Shown here one piece after another: positions 26,313 through 35,005 of a stretch of 64,000 nucleotides of DNA (positions are counted from its first letter, which is position 1; the number at the start of each line of letters is the position of its first letter). The stretch covers positions 157,513-221,512 of the forward strand of contig JADLCB010000021.1 of assembly GCA_020847375.1 (NCBI GenBank). Reading direction: 5' to 3'. The notes under the pieces are model-generated. The model saw nothing but the letters and a program-made list of their open reading frames with translations, was not told the origin of the DNA and did not search any database. Both the position numbers and the translations under genes were made by a program. This stretch comes from Phycisphaerales bacterium. GTDB taxonomy: Bacteria > Planctomycetota > Phycisphaerae > Tepidisphaerales > Tepidisphaeraceae.

Positions 26313-26342
26313 TTGACAGACTTTCTGGCTGTTCAATATACT
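26313..26342 (+). promoter_or_regulatory. Sigma-70-type promoter
   Basis: TTGACA at 26313-26318 and TATACT at 26337-26342 are separated by 18 bp, close to consensus. Transcription would begin near 26349, about 50 bases before the ATG of the next gene at 26399. Confidence 0.68.
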
Positions 26343-26398
26343 CTGGTTGTGGTCGTTGAATTCGGTTTGTTTGGCATCTCTTGCTTCCGAGGTACACC

Positions 26399-27400
26399 AT
26401 GGAACAGTCTGCCACGAAATCCCCGTCTCGGTCGTTCACCTGGGTCTACATTCTTACCTTGATACTGGCGCTGGCCATGCTTGGCGCCGGCGTCTGGCTG
26501 GTCATTCAAGAGCAGAACTGGATCATGCTGGCCTGCGGCGGCATATCGGTCTTCATCGTCGCGACACTCTGGCCACTGACCAGCGCCTTCCAGGCTGCCC
26601 GCCGCGAACAAGGACGCATCCTCCAGCATATCAACGAAACGCTGGATGATCGGCTGGAACAGATGGGCATCATGCTCAACCTGATCAGCGAGCAGCAGTT
26701 AATCAGTGACCGCGCCAAATCCATTGCCTTTCACGACAACGATATCAGTGCCATTCGGCGTGTCATGCAGCATCTGGCAGCCAAGGGCAACTGGGCCGCC
26801 GCGTCGGCGCTGGTCGGCAAGGTCGAGAGCGTTCTCAACTGCCCCGACGAAGCCGCGACCCTGCGTCAGGAACTGGGTCGCAGCCACAGCGGACAGGTGC
26901 AAAAAACGATTCTCGACGCCATGACCAGTATCGACCGCTGCGCTCGCGCCGAGCGCTGGGCTGAAGCGCACGAACAGGCCCGACAACTTCTTGAACAATT
27001 CCCCGACAACGATCAGGTCAAGGCCCTGCCCGGCGAAATCGACAACCGTCGTCAGCAGCACAAACAGCGCCTGATCGCTTCCTGGCATGATGCCGTGGCG
27101 CGCAAGGATATTGATGGCAGCATCGAGATTCTCAAGCAGCTCGATCTGTACCTCACTCCGGCCGAAGCCCAGCACTTGCAGGATTCGGCCCGCAGCGTGT
27201 TCAAGGAAAAACTGCAACTCCTGCGCCTGCAATTCGCCACCGCGGTGCAGGATCATCGCTGGGCTGAAGCCGTCAGTCTCGGCGAGCAGATCACCACCGA
27301 TTTCCCCAATACCCGCATCGCCCAGGAAGTCAGCGAAAAAATGGAAGCCCTCCGTCAGCGCGCCAGCCAGCCGGAAGAAGAAAAAACGTCGGCGCCATAA
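26399..27400 (+). CDS. Membrane-anchored helical-repeat (TPR-like) protein
   Basis: A 333-residue protein. The ATG at 26399 is preceded by GAGG at the right distance; an ATG 18 bp upstream lacks one. Two hydrophobic helices lie near residues 17-55, followed by an amphipathic segment (E-T-L-D-D-R-L-E-Q-M) and a long alpha-helical region whose repeats (K-G-N-W-A-A-A-S-A-L; A-E-R-W-A-E-A-H-E-Q-A-R-Q-L-L-E-Q-F-P; D-H-R-W-A-E-A-V-S-L-G-E-Q-I-T-T-D-F-P) resemble degenerate tetratricopeptide units. This suggests a cytoplasmic scaffold anchored in the inner membrane. No catalytic motif is visible and the partner is unknown. It has its own strong promoter. Confidence 0.76.
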   Translation: MEQSATKSPSRSFTWVYILTLILALAMLGAGVWLVIQEQNWIMLACGGISVFIVATLWPLTSAFQAARREQGRILQHINETLDDRLEQMGIMLNLISEQQLISDRAKSIAFHDNDISAIRRVMQHLAAKGNWAAASALVGKVESVLNCPDEAATLRQELGRSHSGQVQKTILDAMTSIDRCARAERWAEAHEQARQLLEQFPDNDQVKALPGEIDNRRQQHKQRLIASWHDAVARKDIDGSIEILKQLDLYLTPAEAQHLQDSARSVFKEKLQLLRLQFATAVQDHRWAEAVSLGEQITTDFPNTRIAQEVSEKMEALRQRASQPEEEKTSAP

Positions 27401-27445
27401 GCTTATTGGCCCTGTCACCGCACCCGTAACCGATGACACCTGTTT

Positions 27446-28329
27446 TCAAGCTGGCGTTTCCAAAATCGCTCCGTTTTTTCGCAGTTGCTTTCGCAATTCG
27501 TCAACGGACAACTCCTGTGGCCGCCTGCCCTGCTGCGCACACAGCGCCGCTGCCTGCCCGGCCGCCTGGCTTGCTGGCGAAATGAAGGCAACCGCGTCAT
27601 CACCGTGGCGGTCATATGTTCAACCGGTGTGATGTGATCGCTCCCCTCTTTCATCGGCAGGTCATACTGACCACTGGCCGCCGCCTCGGCGATCAGCTCA
27701 TGCAGTTGCTGCTTGGTTATGGTCTTGCGCCGCGTCAGATCAACATTGACCAATTTGAAGCTCGTCGTCAGCATCTGGGCGGGTTCAAGTTGGCCAGCCA
27801 GTTCATAGTCAAACCCGCCAAACGCGCACAAATCCGCATCGCCGGAACAATCGACAAACACGCCAGCCTCAACCCGCTGCAATCCCGCTTTCGTGGCAAC
27901 CACCAGCGAATTGATCCGCCGTCCCGCAGCCCCTTCCACCGCCTGCACAAACGCATTCAGCAGCACGCTCACGCCCGCCTCGGCTGCCATCTGCTCCCAG
28001 ACCACCTTGAGATATTCCGGGTGATACGTCACGCCGGTTCCCGCACCAAAAGTACTGGGACGCTCCAACTGCATCCCATAGTCATCCAGTCGTCGCTGCA
28101 CTTCGTCGGCAATCCCGCCGACCACGCGCTTGGACCGCGTTCCCGGCGTGTAATATCCATAAAATGTGTCAAGGACCACCGTGCTGATCCCACCAAGAAA
28201 CGGCAATCGATCCAGCAGCAGCACCCGCATTCCCTGACGTGCCGCACTGACCGCTGCCGGTGAACCTGAAGAACCCGAACCCACCACCACAATATCAAAC
28301 TGACCAAGGCTGGGAAGACTGCCAAACAT
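27446..28329 (-). pseudogene. FAD-dependent oxidoreductase, internally deleted and frameshifted
   Basis: The N-terminal part is intact: the FAD-binding motif G-S-G-S-S-G-S-P-A-A near residue 17, L-G-G-I-S-T-V-V-L-D-T-F-Y-G, and F-V-D-C-S-G-D-A-D-L-C, as in the FAD_oxidored family. After H-I-T-P-V-E-H-M-T-A-T-V-M-T-R (near 27600) the frame turns to Arg/Pro-rich nonsense. A family-like C-terminus (S-Q-A-A-G-Q-A-A-A-L-C-A-Q-Q, then the S-V-D-E-L-R-K-Q-L-R-K-N-G-A-I-L region) continues in another frame to a TGA at 27446-27448. Compared with the usual 420-460 residues, about 130 residues of the middle, including most of the second nucleotide/substrate region, are missing. It is almost certainly inactive. 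The start ATG at 28329 has AAGGG seven bases ahead. Confidence 0.82.
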
Positions 28330-28476
28330 CGCAAACCCTTTCAAAGAACCTGATATTTCCTGCTGATTAAACCACGGTTATCTGCCTGCTCAGCGCCAGC
28401 ATCACGCCCGGCCAGGGTCACGCCTCACCGTACAATTGCGTTCTGCTGCCATCGACCCGATAATCACGCTTCTTGC

Positions 28477-29472
28477 ATGAGCCAAACCCCACTGGACATC
28501 GCCCGTCAGGTCATCAGCGCCGAAACCCGCGCGCTGGAGGTGCTCAGTGATGCCTTGGATGAGCAATTCGAGTTGGCCGCCCGTAAAATCATGGCCTGCC
28601 CGGCTTCGCTGATCACCAGCGGCGTTGGCAAGGCCGGGCATATCGCCCGCAAAGTCTCCGCCACCTTCAGCTCCACCGGAACACCCAGCCATTTTCTCTC
28701 GCCCGCCGATGCTGTCCACGGCGATCTGGGTGCGGTGCGTCAAGGTGATCTGATAATGCTTTTTTCCAGCAGCGGCGAAAGTGATGAAATTCTTCGTCTG
28801 CTCTCAATTTTTCAAAAGCTCGGACGCTCCATCATCAGCATCAGTGCCACCCGTAATTGCACCCTGGCCCGTCATGCTGACATCAGTCTGGTCACGGGTA
28901 AAACCGGCGAAGCCTGCCCGCTGGGGCTGGCGCCCAGTGCCTCCACCACTGCCATGCTGGCCCTGGGCGACGCCCTGGCATTAACGGTCATGAGTCTTCG
29001 TCAATTCACCGCGGAGGATTTCGCCCTGTTTCACCCCGGCGGGCAACTGGGACGCAAGCTCATCAAGGTCTCCGAAGCAATGACGTTCCGCCTGGGGGAA
29101 AACCTGCCCGTCGTCAGCCAGGAACTGACCGTCGGCCAGGCGCTGCAGCAGGTCAGCAAAATCAAGCGGCGCAGCGGAGCGCTGATTATGGTTGACGCCC
29201 AGGGCAAACTCAGTGGCATTTTTTCCGATGGCGATTTGCGCCGGCTGATTATCGCTGACGATCAGGCCGCCTTGCGCCGTCCCCTGATGCAGGTCATGAC
29301 CCACAACCCCAAACGCATTCCCGCCAGCGCCCTGGCCAGCCAGGCTATGGCCATTCTCCGGCAATATCGCATTGACGAATTGCCTGTCGTTGACGATCAG
29401 GATCGCCCCATCGGCCTGATCGACGTGCAGGATCTGGTCATGCTGAAAATTTTCGATGTCGATCAAACGTAA
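28477..29472 (+). CDS. kdsD: Arabinose-5-phosphate isomerase KdsD (KpsF/GutQ family)
   Basis: A 331-residue protein with a SIS domain (about 1-190) and two CBS domains (about 205-325), the standard KdsD architecture. The SIS motif G-V-G-K-A-G-H-I-A-R-K-V-S-A-T-F-S-S-T-G-T-P and S-S-S-G-E-S-D-E are intact, as is H-P-G-G-Q-L-G-R-K-L before the CBS pair (F-S-D-G-D-L-R-R-L). It converts ribulose 5-phosphate to arabinose 5-phosphate, the first step towards Kdo, and so implies Kdo-containing lipopolysaccharide. KdsA, KdsB and KdsC are not in the window. The ATG lacks a clear Shine-Dalgarno. Confidence 0.92.
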   Translation: MSQTPLDIARQVISAETRALEVLSDALDEQFELAARKIMACPASLITSGVGKAGHIARKVSATFSSTGTPSHFLSPADAVHGDLGAVRQGDLIMLFSSSGESDEILRLLSIFQKLGRSIISISATRNCTLARHADISLVTGKTGEACPLGLAPSASTTAMLALGDALALTVMSLRQFTAEDFALFHPGGQLGRKLIKVSEAMTFRLGENLPVVSQELTVGQALQQVSKIKRRSGALIMVDAQGKLSGIFSDGDLRRLIIADDQAALRRPLMQVMTHNPKRIPASALASQAMAILRQYRIDELPVVDDQDRPIGLIDVQDLVMLKIFDVDQT

Positions 29473-29538
29473 ACAGACATGACAGCAACCCAGCAACAAT
29501 CCCAACCGCAACCGCATTCAACCTTGGACTTTTAAGAC

Positions 29539-30687
29539 GTGCCCACGCTCCACCCCATTCTTCCCGGTTCAACCATCGGTGTGCTCGGCTCCGGCCAGCT
29601 CGGACGCATGCTGGCCATTGCCGCCCGGCGCATGGGCTATCGTGTCATCACCTATTCACCAGAGACTGACACCCCCACCGGCCAGGTGGCGGATGAGGAA
29701 TTCACCGCTGCCTACGACGACCTGGACCGCGTGCGCGATTTTGCCCGCAAGGTTGATGTGGTCACTTTTGAATTTGAAAATGTCCCTTCCGCCACCGCCA
29801 ATGCCGCCATGGAATTTGCTCCGGTCCGGCCCAACGGCAACACCCTGAACACCACCCAGCACCGCCTGCGCGAAAAAACGTTTCTTTTCACGCATGGCTT
29901 TCCCGTCGCCCGTTTTCATCGAATCGATTCGCTGGAGACGTTGCGCCGCGCCTATGAGGGCTTTGATCGTCGTGGGGTGCTGAAAACAGCGGGTTATGGT
30001 TATGACGGCAAGGGGCAGATCGTGCTGAATCCGACCACTGATCTGGCTGACGCCTGGGCCAAACTCAATACGCTCGAAGCGGTTCTGGAGGAACTGATCG
30101 ACTTTGAAGGCGAAGTATCCGTTGTCGCAGCCCGCGGTGCTGATGGATCATTCACCCACTGGGGCGTGGTGGAAAACCATCACCATAATCACATTCTTGA
30201 TGTCTCCACTGCCCCAGCCACCATCGGCCTGAGTCTGCATGATCAGGCGATTGAAATCGCCCGTGGCATCCTGGAGACATTGCAGGTGGTTGGCGTATTG
30301 TGCGTCGAATTTTTTGTTACCCGCGACCAACGATTGCTGGTCAACGAACTGGCTCCGCGCCCTCATAACAGCGGACATTTTACCCTCGACGCCTCACCCA
30401 CCAGCCAGTTTGAGCAGCAACTGCGGGCGATCTGCCACCTGCCGCTGGGGTCAACGCAACTTCTGCGCCCGGCTGCCATGGCAAATCTGCTCGGTGACCT
30501 GTGGACCAGCGCCCCGCCCAACTGGCCAGCAGCCCTGGCATTTGCCGATGTGAAACTTCATCTCTATGGTAAAGCCCGCCCGCGCCCGGGGCGCAAAATG
30601 GGCCACCTCACCGCCCTGGCTGATACACCGCACGCGGCCCGGCAGCTTGTCTGCGCCGCCCGCGCCGCCCTGTCCCAACCGGTCTGA
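29539..30687 (+). CDS. purK: 5-(carboxyamino)imidazole ribonucleotide synthase PurK
   Basis: A 382-residue ATP-grasp enzyme of purine synthesis that carboxylates AIR to N5-CAIR with ATP and bicarbonate. The N-terminus G-V-L-G-S-G-Q-L-G-R-M-L, the A-D-E pair in V-A-D-E-E-F, V-L-K-T-A-G-Y-G-Y-D-G-K-G-Q, and the C-terminal N-E-L-A-P-R-P-H-N-S-G-H motif are all present. The start is GTG at 29539 (M-P-T-L-H). PurE is not adjacent, although purE and purK often are. It follows kdsD by 66 bp on the same strand and may be cotranscribed with it. Confidence 0.94.
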   Translation: MPTLHPILPGSTIGVLGSGQLGRMLAIAARRMGYRVITYSPETDTPTGQVADEEFTAAYDDLDRVRDFARKVDVVTFEFENVPSATANAAMEFAPVRPNGNTLNTTQHRLREKTFLFTHGFPVARFHRIDSLETLRRAYEGFDRRGVLKTAGYGYDGKGQIVLNPTTDLADAWAKLNTLEAVLEELIDFEGEVSVVAARGADGSFTHWGVVENHHHNHILDVSTAPATIGLSLHDQAIEIARGILETLQVVGVLCVEFFVTRDQRLLVNELAPRPHNSGHFTLDASPTSQFEQQLRAICHLPLGSTQLLRPAAMANLLGDLWTSAPPNWPAALAFADVKLHLYGKARPRPGRKMGHLTALADTPHAARQLVCAARAALSQPV

Positions 30688-30762
30688 TCAACGGCCTGGG
30701 TTTCGCTTGATTGGCCCACACGGCGCCATGTTGCATCCCGAAAATGCTGGCCTGCGAAGCCT

Positions 30763-31752
30763 TTATTTTTCCACGGTTGACGCAAACTGCTCCCTGAATG
30801 CCCGATTGGTGATGACCCGGATCGGAACCGTGGTATGCACACCGCTGGTCGCCTGCTTGCCGCGCAATTGCATCAGCAACTGGTCCACGCACACTTCCGC
30901 CATCAACGGAATATCCTGATTGCTGCAGACCACCGGAACCGTCATCAGGTGCATCAGCGGAATCTCATCAAAGCAACCGATGATCGGCGGCTTGTCAAAG
31001 CGATCAATGGCGTCAATAACCCCCTGGCCAAGAAAGTTGTTGGTGCAGATAATCGCCTGAGGCCGACAATTCAATTGAACCATCGCCTGACGACCGGTCT
31101 CGATTTGGGCCGGACCCTCATAACGGAAGATCACCTTGAACCGTTCGGCCACGAGCGAAGCACGGGTCTGATGCGTGACAATGTGGTGCGGCCCGCAAAC
31201 CAGCGCCACCTGGCGCACACCCACCTGCCACAACGTATCACAAAGCTGGCCGGCCAGTTGACGCTGGTCGCTGGCAATACTGTGCGCGATACCGGGAATT
31301 GGTCGATCCAACAACACCAACGGCAGATTCTCCGGCAGATGCTCCATCAGCGCCTCGCGCGTCCGGGCCAGCGGAACCACGATCAATCCATCAATCCCGC
31401 GCTGCGCCAGCAGTTGCAGATATTGCGATTCAACCTTTTCATCCTCGCCGCTGTTACACAGGATCAAACTGTAACCATGCCGATGCAGCGCCTGTTCGAT
31501 CCGGCTGGCCATTTGCCCGAACCATGGATTGGCAATATCGCTGACCAGCAATCCAACCGTGTCTGTCCGTCGCGTCCGCAGCGAACGGGCAATCAGGTTC
31601 GGCTGATAGCCCATTTTTTTCGCCACCTGCAGAATCTTCTGGCGCGTCGCCAGGCTGATGCGCTGGGCGACGGTTCCCCCCGACAGTACACGGCTGACTG
31701 TACTGACACTGGTATTGGTGGCACTGGCGATGTCCTGTAGCGTCGGTCGCAT
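30763..31752 (-). CDS. LacI-family transcriptional regulator
   Basis: A 329-residue regulator. Residues 3-50 form the LacI helix-turn-helix and hinge (T-L-Q-D-I-A-S-A-T-N-T-S-V-S-T-V-S-R-V-L-S-G, then R-S-L-R-T-R-R-T), and residues 60-325 the periplasmic-binding-protein-like effector domain (D-I-A-N-P-W-F-G-Q-M, A-I-I-C-T-N-N-F). GGAGG ends eleven bases before the ATG. It lies 68 bp downstream of a Gfo/Idh/MocA oxidoreductase gene on the same strand, so it probably controls sugar metabolism including that gene. The effector is unknown. Confidence 0.92.
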   Translation of the reverse strand: MRPTLQDIASATNTSVSTVSRVLSGGTVAQRISLATRQKILQVAKKMGYQPNLIARSLRTRRTDTVGLLVSDIANPWFGQMASRIEQALHRHGYSLILCNSGEDEKVESQYLQLLAQRGIDGLIVVPLARTREALMEHLPENLPLVLLDRPIPGIAHSIASDQRQLAGQLCDTLWQVGVRQVALVCGPHHIVTHQTRASLVAERFKVIFRYEGPAQIETGRQAMVQLNCRPQAIICTNNFLGQGVIDAIDRFDKPPIIGCFDEIPLMHLMTVPVVCSNQDIPLMAEVCVDQLLMQLRGKQATSGVHTTVPIRVITNRAFREQFASTVEK

Positions 31753-31788
31753 GTGAGACTCAAACCTCCATTACCGCTGCATCATCAA

Positions 31789-31798
31789 TTAACGTTTA
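31789..31798. promoter_or_regulatory. Possible LacI-type operator
   Basis: TTAACGTTTA is a near-palindrome around a central CG, the core shape of many LacI/GalR-family operators. It lies 37 bp upstream of the regulator's start codon, a plausible place for autorepression. The evidence is the sequence shape only. Confidence 0.28.
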
Positions 31799-31820
31799 GC
31801 GCAACCATGCTCACGGAAAA

Positions 31821-32945
31821 TCAGCAGGGATTCACCACATTTTCGCTGGCCACCATGCTGCCCAGGCTGGCTGCGCCGCCGGTACGTTTTGATACATACT
31901 TACCGGTCTGATTCGTCCAAGTCTGTGTCGGCAGCGGTGGTTTGCTCACCTTGACCGGTTCGCCCAACTTGGCACTTTTGTACAACGCATCCATCAACCA
32001 CGAATGAAGAATCCCATAGCGCACCGGGCACAACGGTTCCTCACGTCCCAGCAGGCAGTAAACGAAATTCTTATCCGGGGTGTAATTCGGGGCAGTCACC
32101 AGCGGATATTTGATCTTCCCGCCTTCGTGATAATGTTCCAGCCGCCCGCCGTGAATTCCCGTATGCAGCCGACCCTTCTCGCCGGCAATGATAATCCCCT
32201 CATCCCAACCGGGCGTATTACCTGAAATCATCGCCGTTCCCATCAATCCACCTTCCCAGCGCAACGTCATCACCGCGTTGATATCCACGGGTATGCCTTT
32301 GCGATCAACCCAGCAGAAAACTTCTTCAATCGGCCGATCCACCGCCCAACTGATCGCGTTGAACAGGTGCGCGCCCGTGTCATACATCTGCCCGCCGCCA
32401 GAAAGTTTGGGATCCTGCCGCCAGGTCCAGGTTGATCGCGGACCGGTGGGGCGCCACTGCTGATGCGACCACGCCGTCACCGTCTGCAGTTCGCCCAACC
32501 CCTGGTTCTGCAGGACATTGCGGATATAGGCGAATTCACATGAATAACTCGCTTGAAAACTGACCTGCAAAAGCAGCCCCGTCTTACGCACCTTCTCGGC
32601 CAGCTTACGGGCGTCGGCTGAGCGGGTCACCATCGGTTTTTCCACCAGCACATGATACCCATGATCCAAAGCCGCCATCGCCTGCGGAAAGTGCAGCGCA
32701 TGCGGCGTGATGATAATCACCCCGTCCAACCCCGGCGGCGGACTTTTCATCATCTTGTCCATCGAGTCGTAGCGACGAATCTCTTCACGTCCGCCGAATT
32801 TGTTCTTCCAGTAATGATCCAGATTCGCCTTGTTAATGTCGCACAGGCCGACAACTTCAGCTTCGGGAACTTCGCGCAACCAGTCCGCATGCGCGTACGC
32901 CATTGAACCACAACCGACAATCGCCAATTTGATTTTTTCTGCCAC
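31821..32945 (-). CDS. Gfo/Idh/MocA-family oxidoreductase
   Basis: About 374 residues from a GTG start at 32945, chosen because AAGGG lies about eight bases ahead and the Rossmann strand (K-L-A-I-V-G-C-G-S-M-A) begins within six codons; a start up to 51 bp upstream is possible. The NAD(P)-binding G-C-G-S-M-A, the E-K-P-M motif (V-L-V-E-K-P-M-V-T), and the later G-G-G-Q-M-Y-D-T-G-A-H-L-F with the usual D/H pair are present. The family oxidises or reduces sugars and inositols; the substrate is unknown. It probably forms a unit with the downstream LacI regulator. Confidence 0.88.
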   Translation of the reverse strand: MAEKIKLAIVGCGSMAYAHADWLREVPEAEVVGLCDINKANLDHYWKNKFGGREEIRRYDSMDKMMKSPPPGLDGVIIITPHALHFPQAMAALDHGYHVLVEKPMVTRSADARKLAEKVRKTGLLLQVSFQASYSCEFAYIRNVLQNQGLGELQTVTAWSHQQWRPTGPRSTWTWRQDPKLSGGGQMYDTGAHLFNAISWAVDRPIEEVFCWVDRKGIPVDINAVMTLRWEGGLMGTAMISGNTPGWDEGIIIAGEKGRLHTGIHGGRLEHYHEGGKIKYPLVTAPNYTPDKNFVYCLLGREEPLCPVRYGILHSWLMDALYKSAKLGEPVKVSKPPLPTQTWTNQTGKYVSKRTGGAASLGSMVASENVVNPC

Positions 32946-33008
32946 GGTGATAATCCCTTCAACTAGCATTATCCGGCTGACAACGACATCAGCCACTTTG
33001 ATGACATT

Positions 33009-33989
33009 TTACGCGCGCACCGCTTGTTCAGACATGATCGGAGGCTGCCACAGGGCGTCGGGAACCAGCACAATCTTTCCGCGGGTCCGGCCTGACTGAC
33101 TCAGCTCATGCGCCTGGGCGAACTGGCTCAACGGTAACACCGCCTGCACATGCACCTTCAAAGCGCCCTGCTCAATCAGTTGGGTAATCTTCTCCAGCCT
33201 CGATCCATCCGGATGCACTTTGACCATTCCCGTCCGCACGCCATGTTTTTCCGCTATTTCGTGCTTGAGCGGATCGATCATGGCTACCAGTATCCCACCT
33301 TTTTTCAAAACTGCCAGCGAACGAATCTTATAGTCCCCCCCGATGGTGTCGATCACCACGTCAAAATCCCGATAGCCCGCCTCCTCGAACGCGACGGCTG
33401 TATAATCAATGTAATCATCCGCACCCAGCCCGCGGCAATACTGCTCGTTACGCCCCGAAGCCACGCCGGTCACATGCGCCCCGGCCCATTTGGCCAGTTG
33501 CACCGCCATCGACCCCACCCCGCCGGCAGCGCCATGCACCAGCACCCGCTGACCCGCCGCCAGGTGCGCCAGATCGAACAGTCCGCGCCAGGCTGTCAGC
33601 CCAACCGTCGGCACTGCCGCTGCATCAACAAAATCGATGGACGCCGGTTTATGCGCCAGCTCGCTTTCCGGTACCACCACGTACTCAGCATACGCTCCAT
33701 TGCGACGAAGGCTCGTACATCCATAAACACTCTGCCCCACCGTAAAACGTCGAACCTCAGGCCCGACCGCTTGCACAATCCCCGACAAATCAAACCCCAG
33801 AATGCCGGGATCCGGGCGATCCAGCCACGGATACCCAAAACCATCGCGAATCTTCCAATCCACCGGATTCACACCCGCACCATGCACGCGCACCAGCACC
33901 TGACCGGCCGACACCGCCGGTACTGGTAATTGCTCATAATGCAGCGCCTGCGGGCCACCATGGCCCCGCATGACAACCGCGCGCATCAT
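33009..33989 (-). CDS. Zinc-independent alcohol dehydrogenase / quinone oxidoreductase (MDR superfamily)
   Basis: About 326 residues. GAGGG seven bases before ATG 33989 (M-M-R-A-V-V) favours this start over ATG 34019. The N-terminal GroES-like domain (V-L-V-R-V-H-G-A-G-V-N-P-V-D-W-K) lacks the zinc-binding cysteine cluster of classical alcohol dehydrogenases. The NADPH-binding A-A-G-G-V-G-S-M-A-V-Q-L-A-K and D-V-V-I-D-T-I-G-G are intact. This matches the quinone oxidoreductase-like NADP-dependent enzymes that reduce alkenals or quinones. The physiological substrate is unknown. It is 63 bp from the next gene on the same strand. Confidence 0.88.
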   Translation of the reverse strand: MMRAVVMRGHGGPQALHYEQLPVPAVSAGQVLVRVHGAGVNPVDWKIRDGFGYPWLDRPDPGILGFDLSGIVQAVGPEVRRFTVGQSVYGCTSLRRNGAYAEYVVVPESELAHKPASIDFVDAAAVPTVGLTAWRGLFDLAHLAAGQRVLVHGAAGGVGSMAVQLAKWAGAHVTGVASGRNEQYCRGLGADDYIDYTAVAFEEAGYRDFDVVIDTIGGDYKIRSLAVLKKGGILVAMIDPLKHEIAEKHGVRTGMVKVHPDGSRLEKITQLIEQGALKVHVQAVLPLSQFAQAHELSQSGRTRGKIVLVPDALWQPPIMSEQAVRA

Positions 33990-34311
33990 CGGCTGACCCT
34001 CAGACTCGAAAACACTCATTCAACCCAATCCTGCTTAAAGTCGCAATCGCTCACCAGCGGCTGATCCAGTTACCACAATGGATCACACCATCCGTCTGCA
34101 ATCGACCATCGCTTCATCTTAAAGCCATCGGTCTGATTGTGCGACCATGCCACTTCAATCTTGACATGAAGCACCTCAATCCAAACCGGCCCAACCCAGC
34201 ACGCCCGTCAGTCAATACCCAACCTTTTGCAGAATCGGCAAATTCCCCTGCTGTTCAACCTTTGTCATAATTTGCTTTTGCGTACTCGTTCCAGAACAAT
34301 TACGTCTGTTC

Positions 34312-34941
34312 ATGAACTACTGGATCTTCGATGGCGTCAACCAGAATGGCCCGTATCCGCTCAACGAGCTGCCTCAACACGGATTGCACACCAACTCGTT
34401 GGTGTGGACCGAAGGCATGAGCCAGTGGCAGCGCGCTTCACAAGTGCCTGCCATTCAAGCGCTGCTATTACAAGCTGATCCGCAACCAACTTCGGACTCG
34501 CTTCCGTTCGAGGCAGCGCCGCCTTCTGTCCCTTACCATCCCTCCACCCCGCCATGGCAGCCATCAGCTCGCCCCAATCAACACGTAATCCCTGCCCAGC
34601 CCGTCCAGACCATCAATTATCAAAGCCCCTATCTTCCTGCCCACCTCAGCAATGCCAACTTGCCTAAAGGTCTGGCAATCACCAGCATGGTGCTGGGTAT
34701 TTGCTCCTTGTTTTTCCTCACTTTTTATTGTCTGGGCGTACTGCCGGCTATTTTCGGCGTCATTTTCGGGCACATCGCCCGGAGCCAGATCAAGCGCGGT
34801 ATTGCCAGCGGTGGGCCTATGGCTACGGCTGGACTTATCTGCAGCTACATCGCCTTCGGACTGACGCTGCTGGGCCTCATTGTCTTTGTTGTATATTTCT
34901 TTTTCGCCAGCGGCATGTACAACAGCCTCAAGACCCCCTGA
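34312..34941 (+). CDS. GYF_2 / DUF4190 domain membrane protein
   Basis: A 209-residue protein. Residues 1-50 match the GYF_2 domain (M-N-Y-W-I-F-D-G-V-N-Q-N-G-P-Y-P-L-N-E-L ... W-T-E-G-M-S-Q-W). A Pro/Gln-rich linker (about 60-115) follows, then a DUF4190 region with two hydrophobic helices around G-H-I-A-R-S-Q-I-K-R-G. This combination is common in planctomycetes and verrucomicrobia. GYF_2 is thought to mediate interactions. No enzymatic motif is seen. Its function is unknown. Confidence 0.8.
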   Translation: MNYWIFDGVNQNGPYPLNELPQHGLHTNSLVWTEGMSQWQRASQVPAIQALLLQADPQPTSDSLPFEAAPPSVPYHPSTPPWQPSARPNQHVIPAQPVQTINYQSPYLPAHLSNANLPKGLAITSMVLGICSLFFLTFYCLGVLPAIFGVIFGHIARSQIKRGIASGGPMATAGLICSYIAFGLTLLGLIVFVVYFFFASGMYNSLKTP

Positions 34942-35005
34942 AACTGCGCTTGATCCAAACGTTCATCACTGGCTGATCAAGCAGGCATCTCTACAATCGC
35001 CGTCA

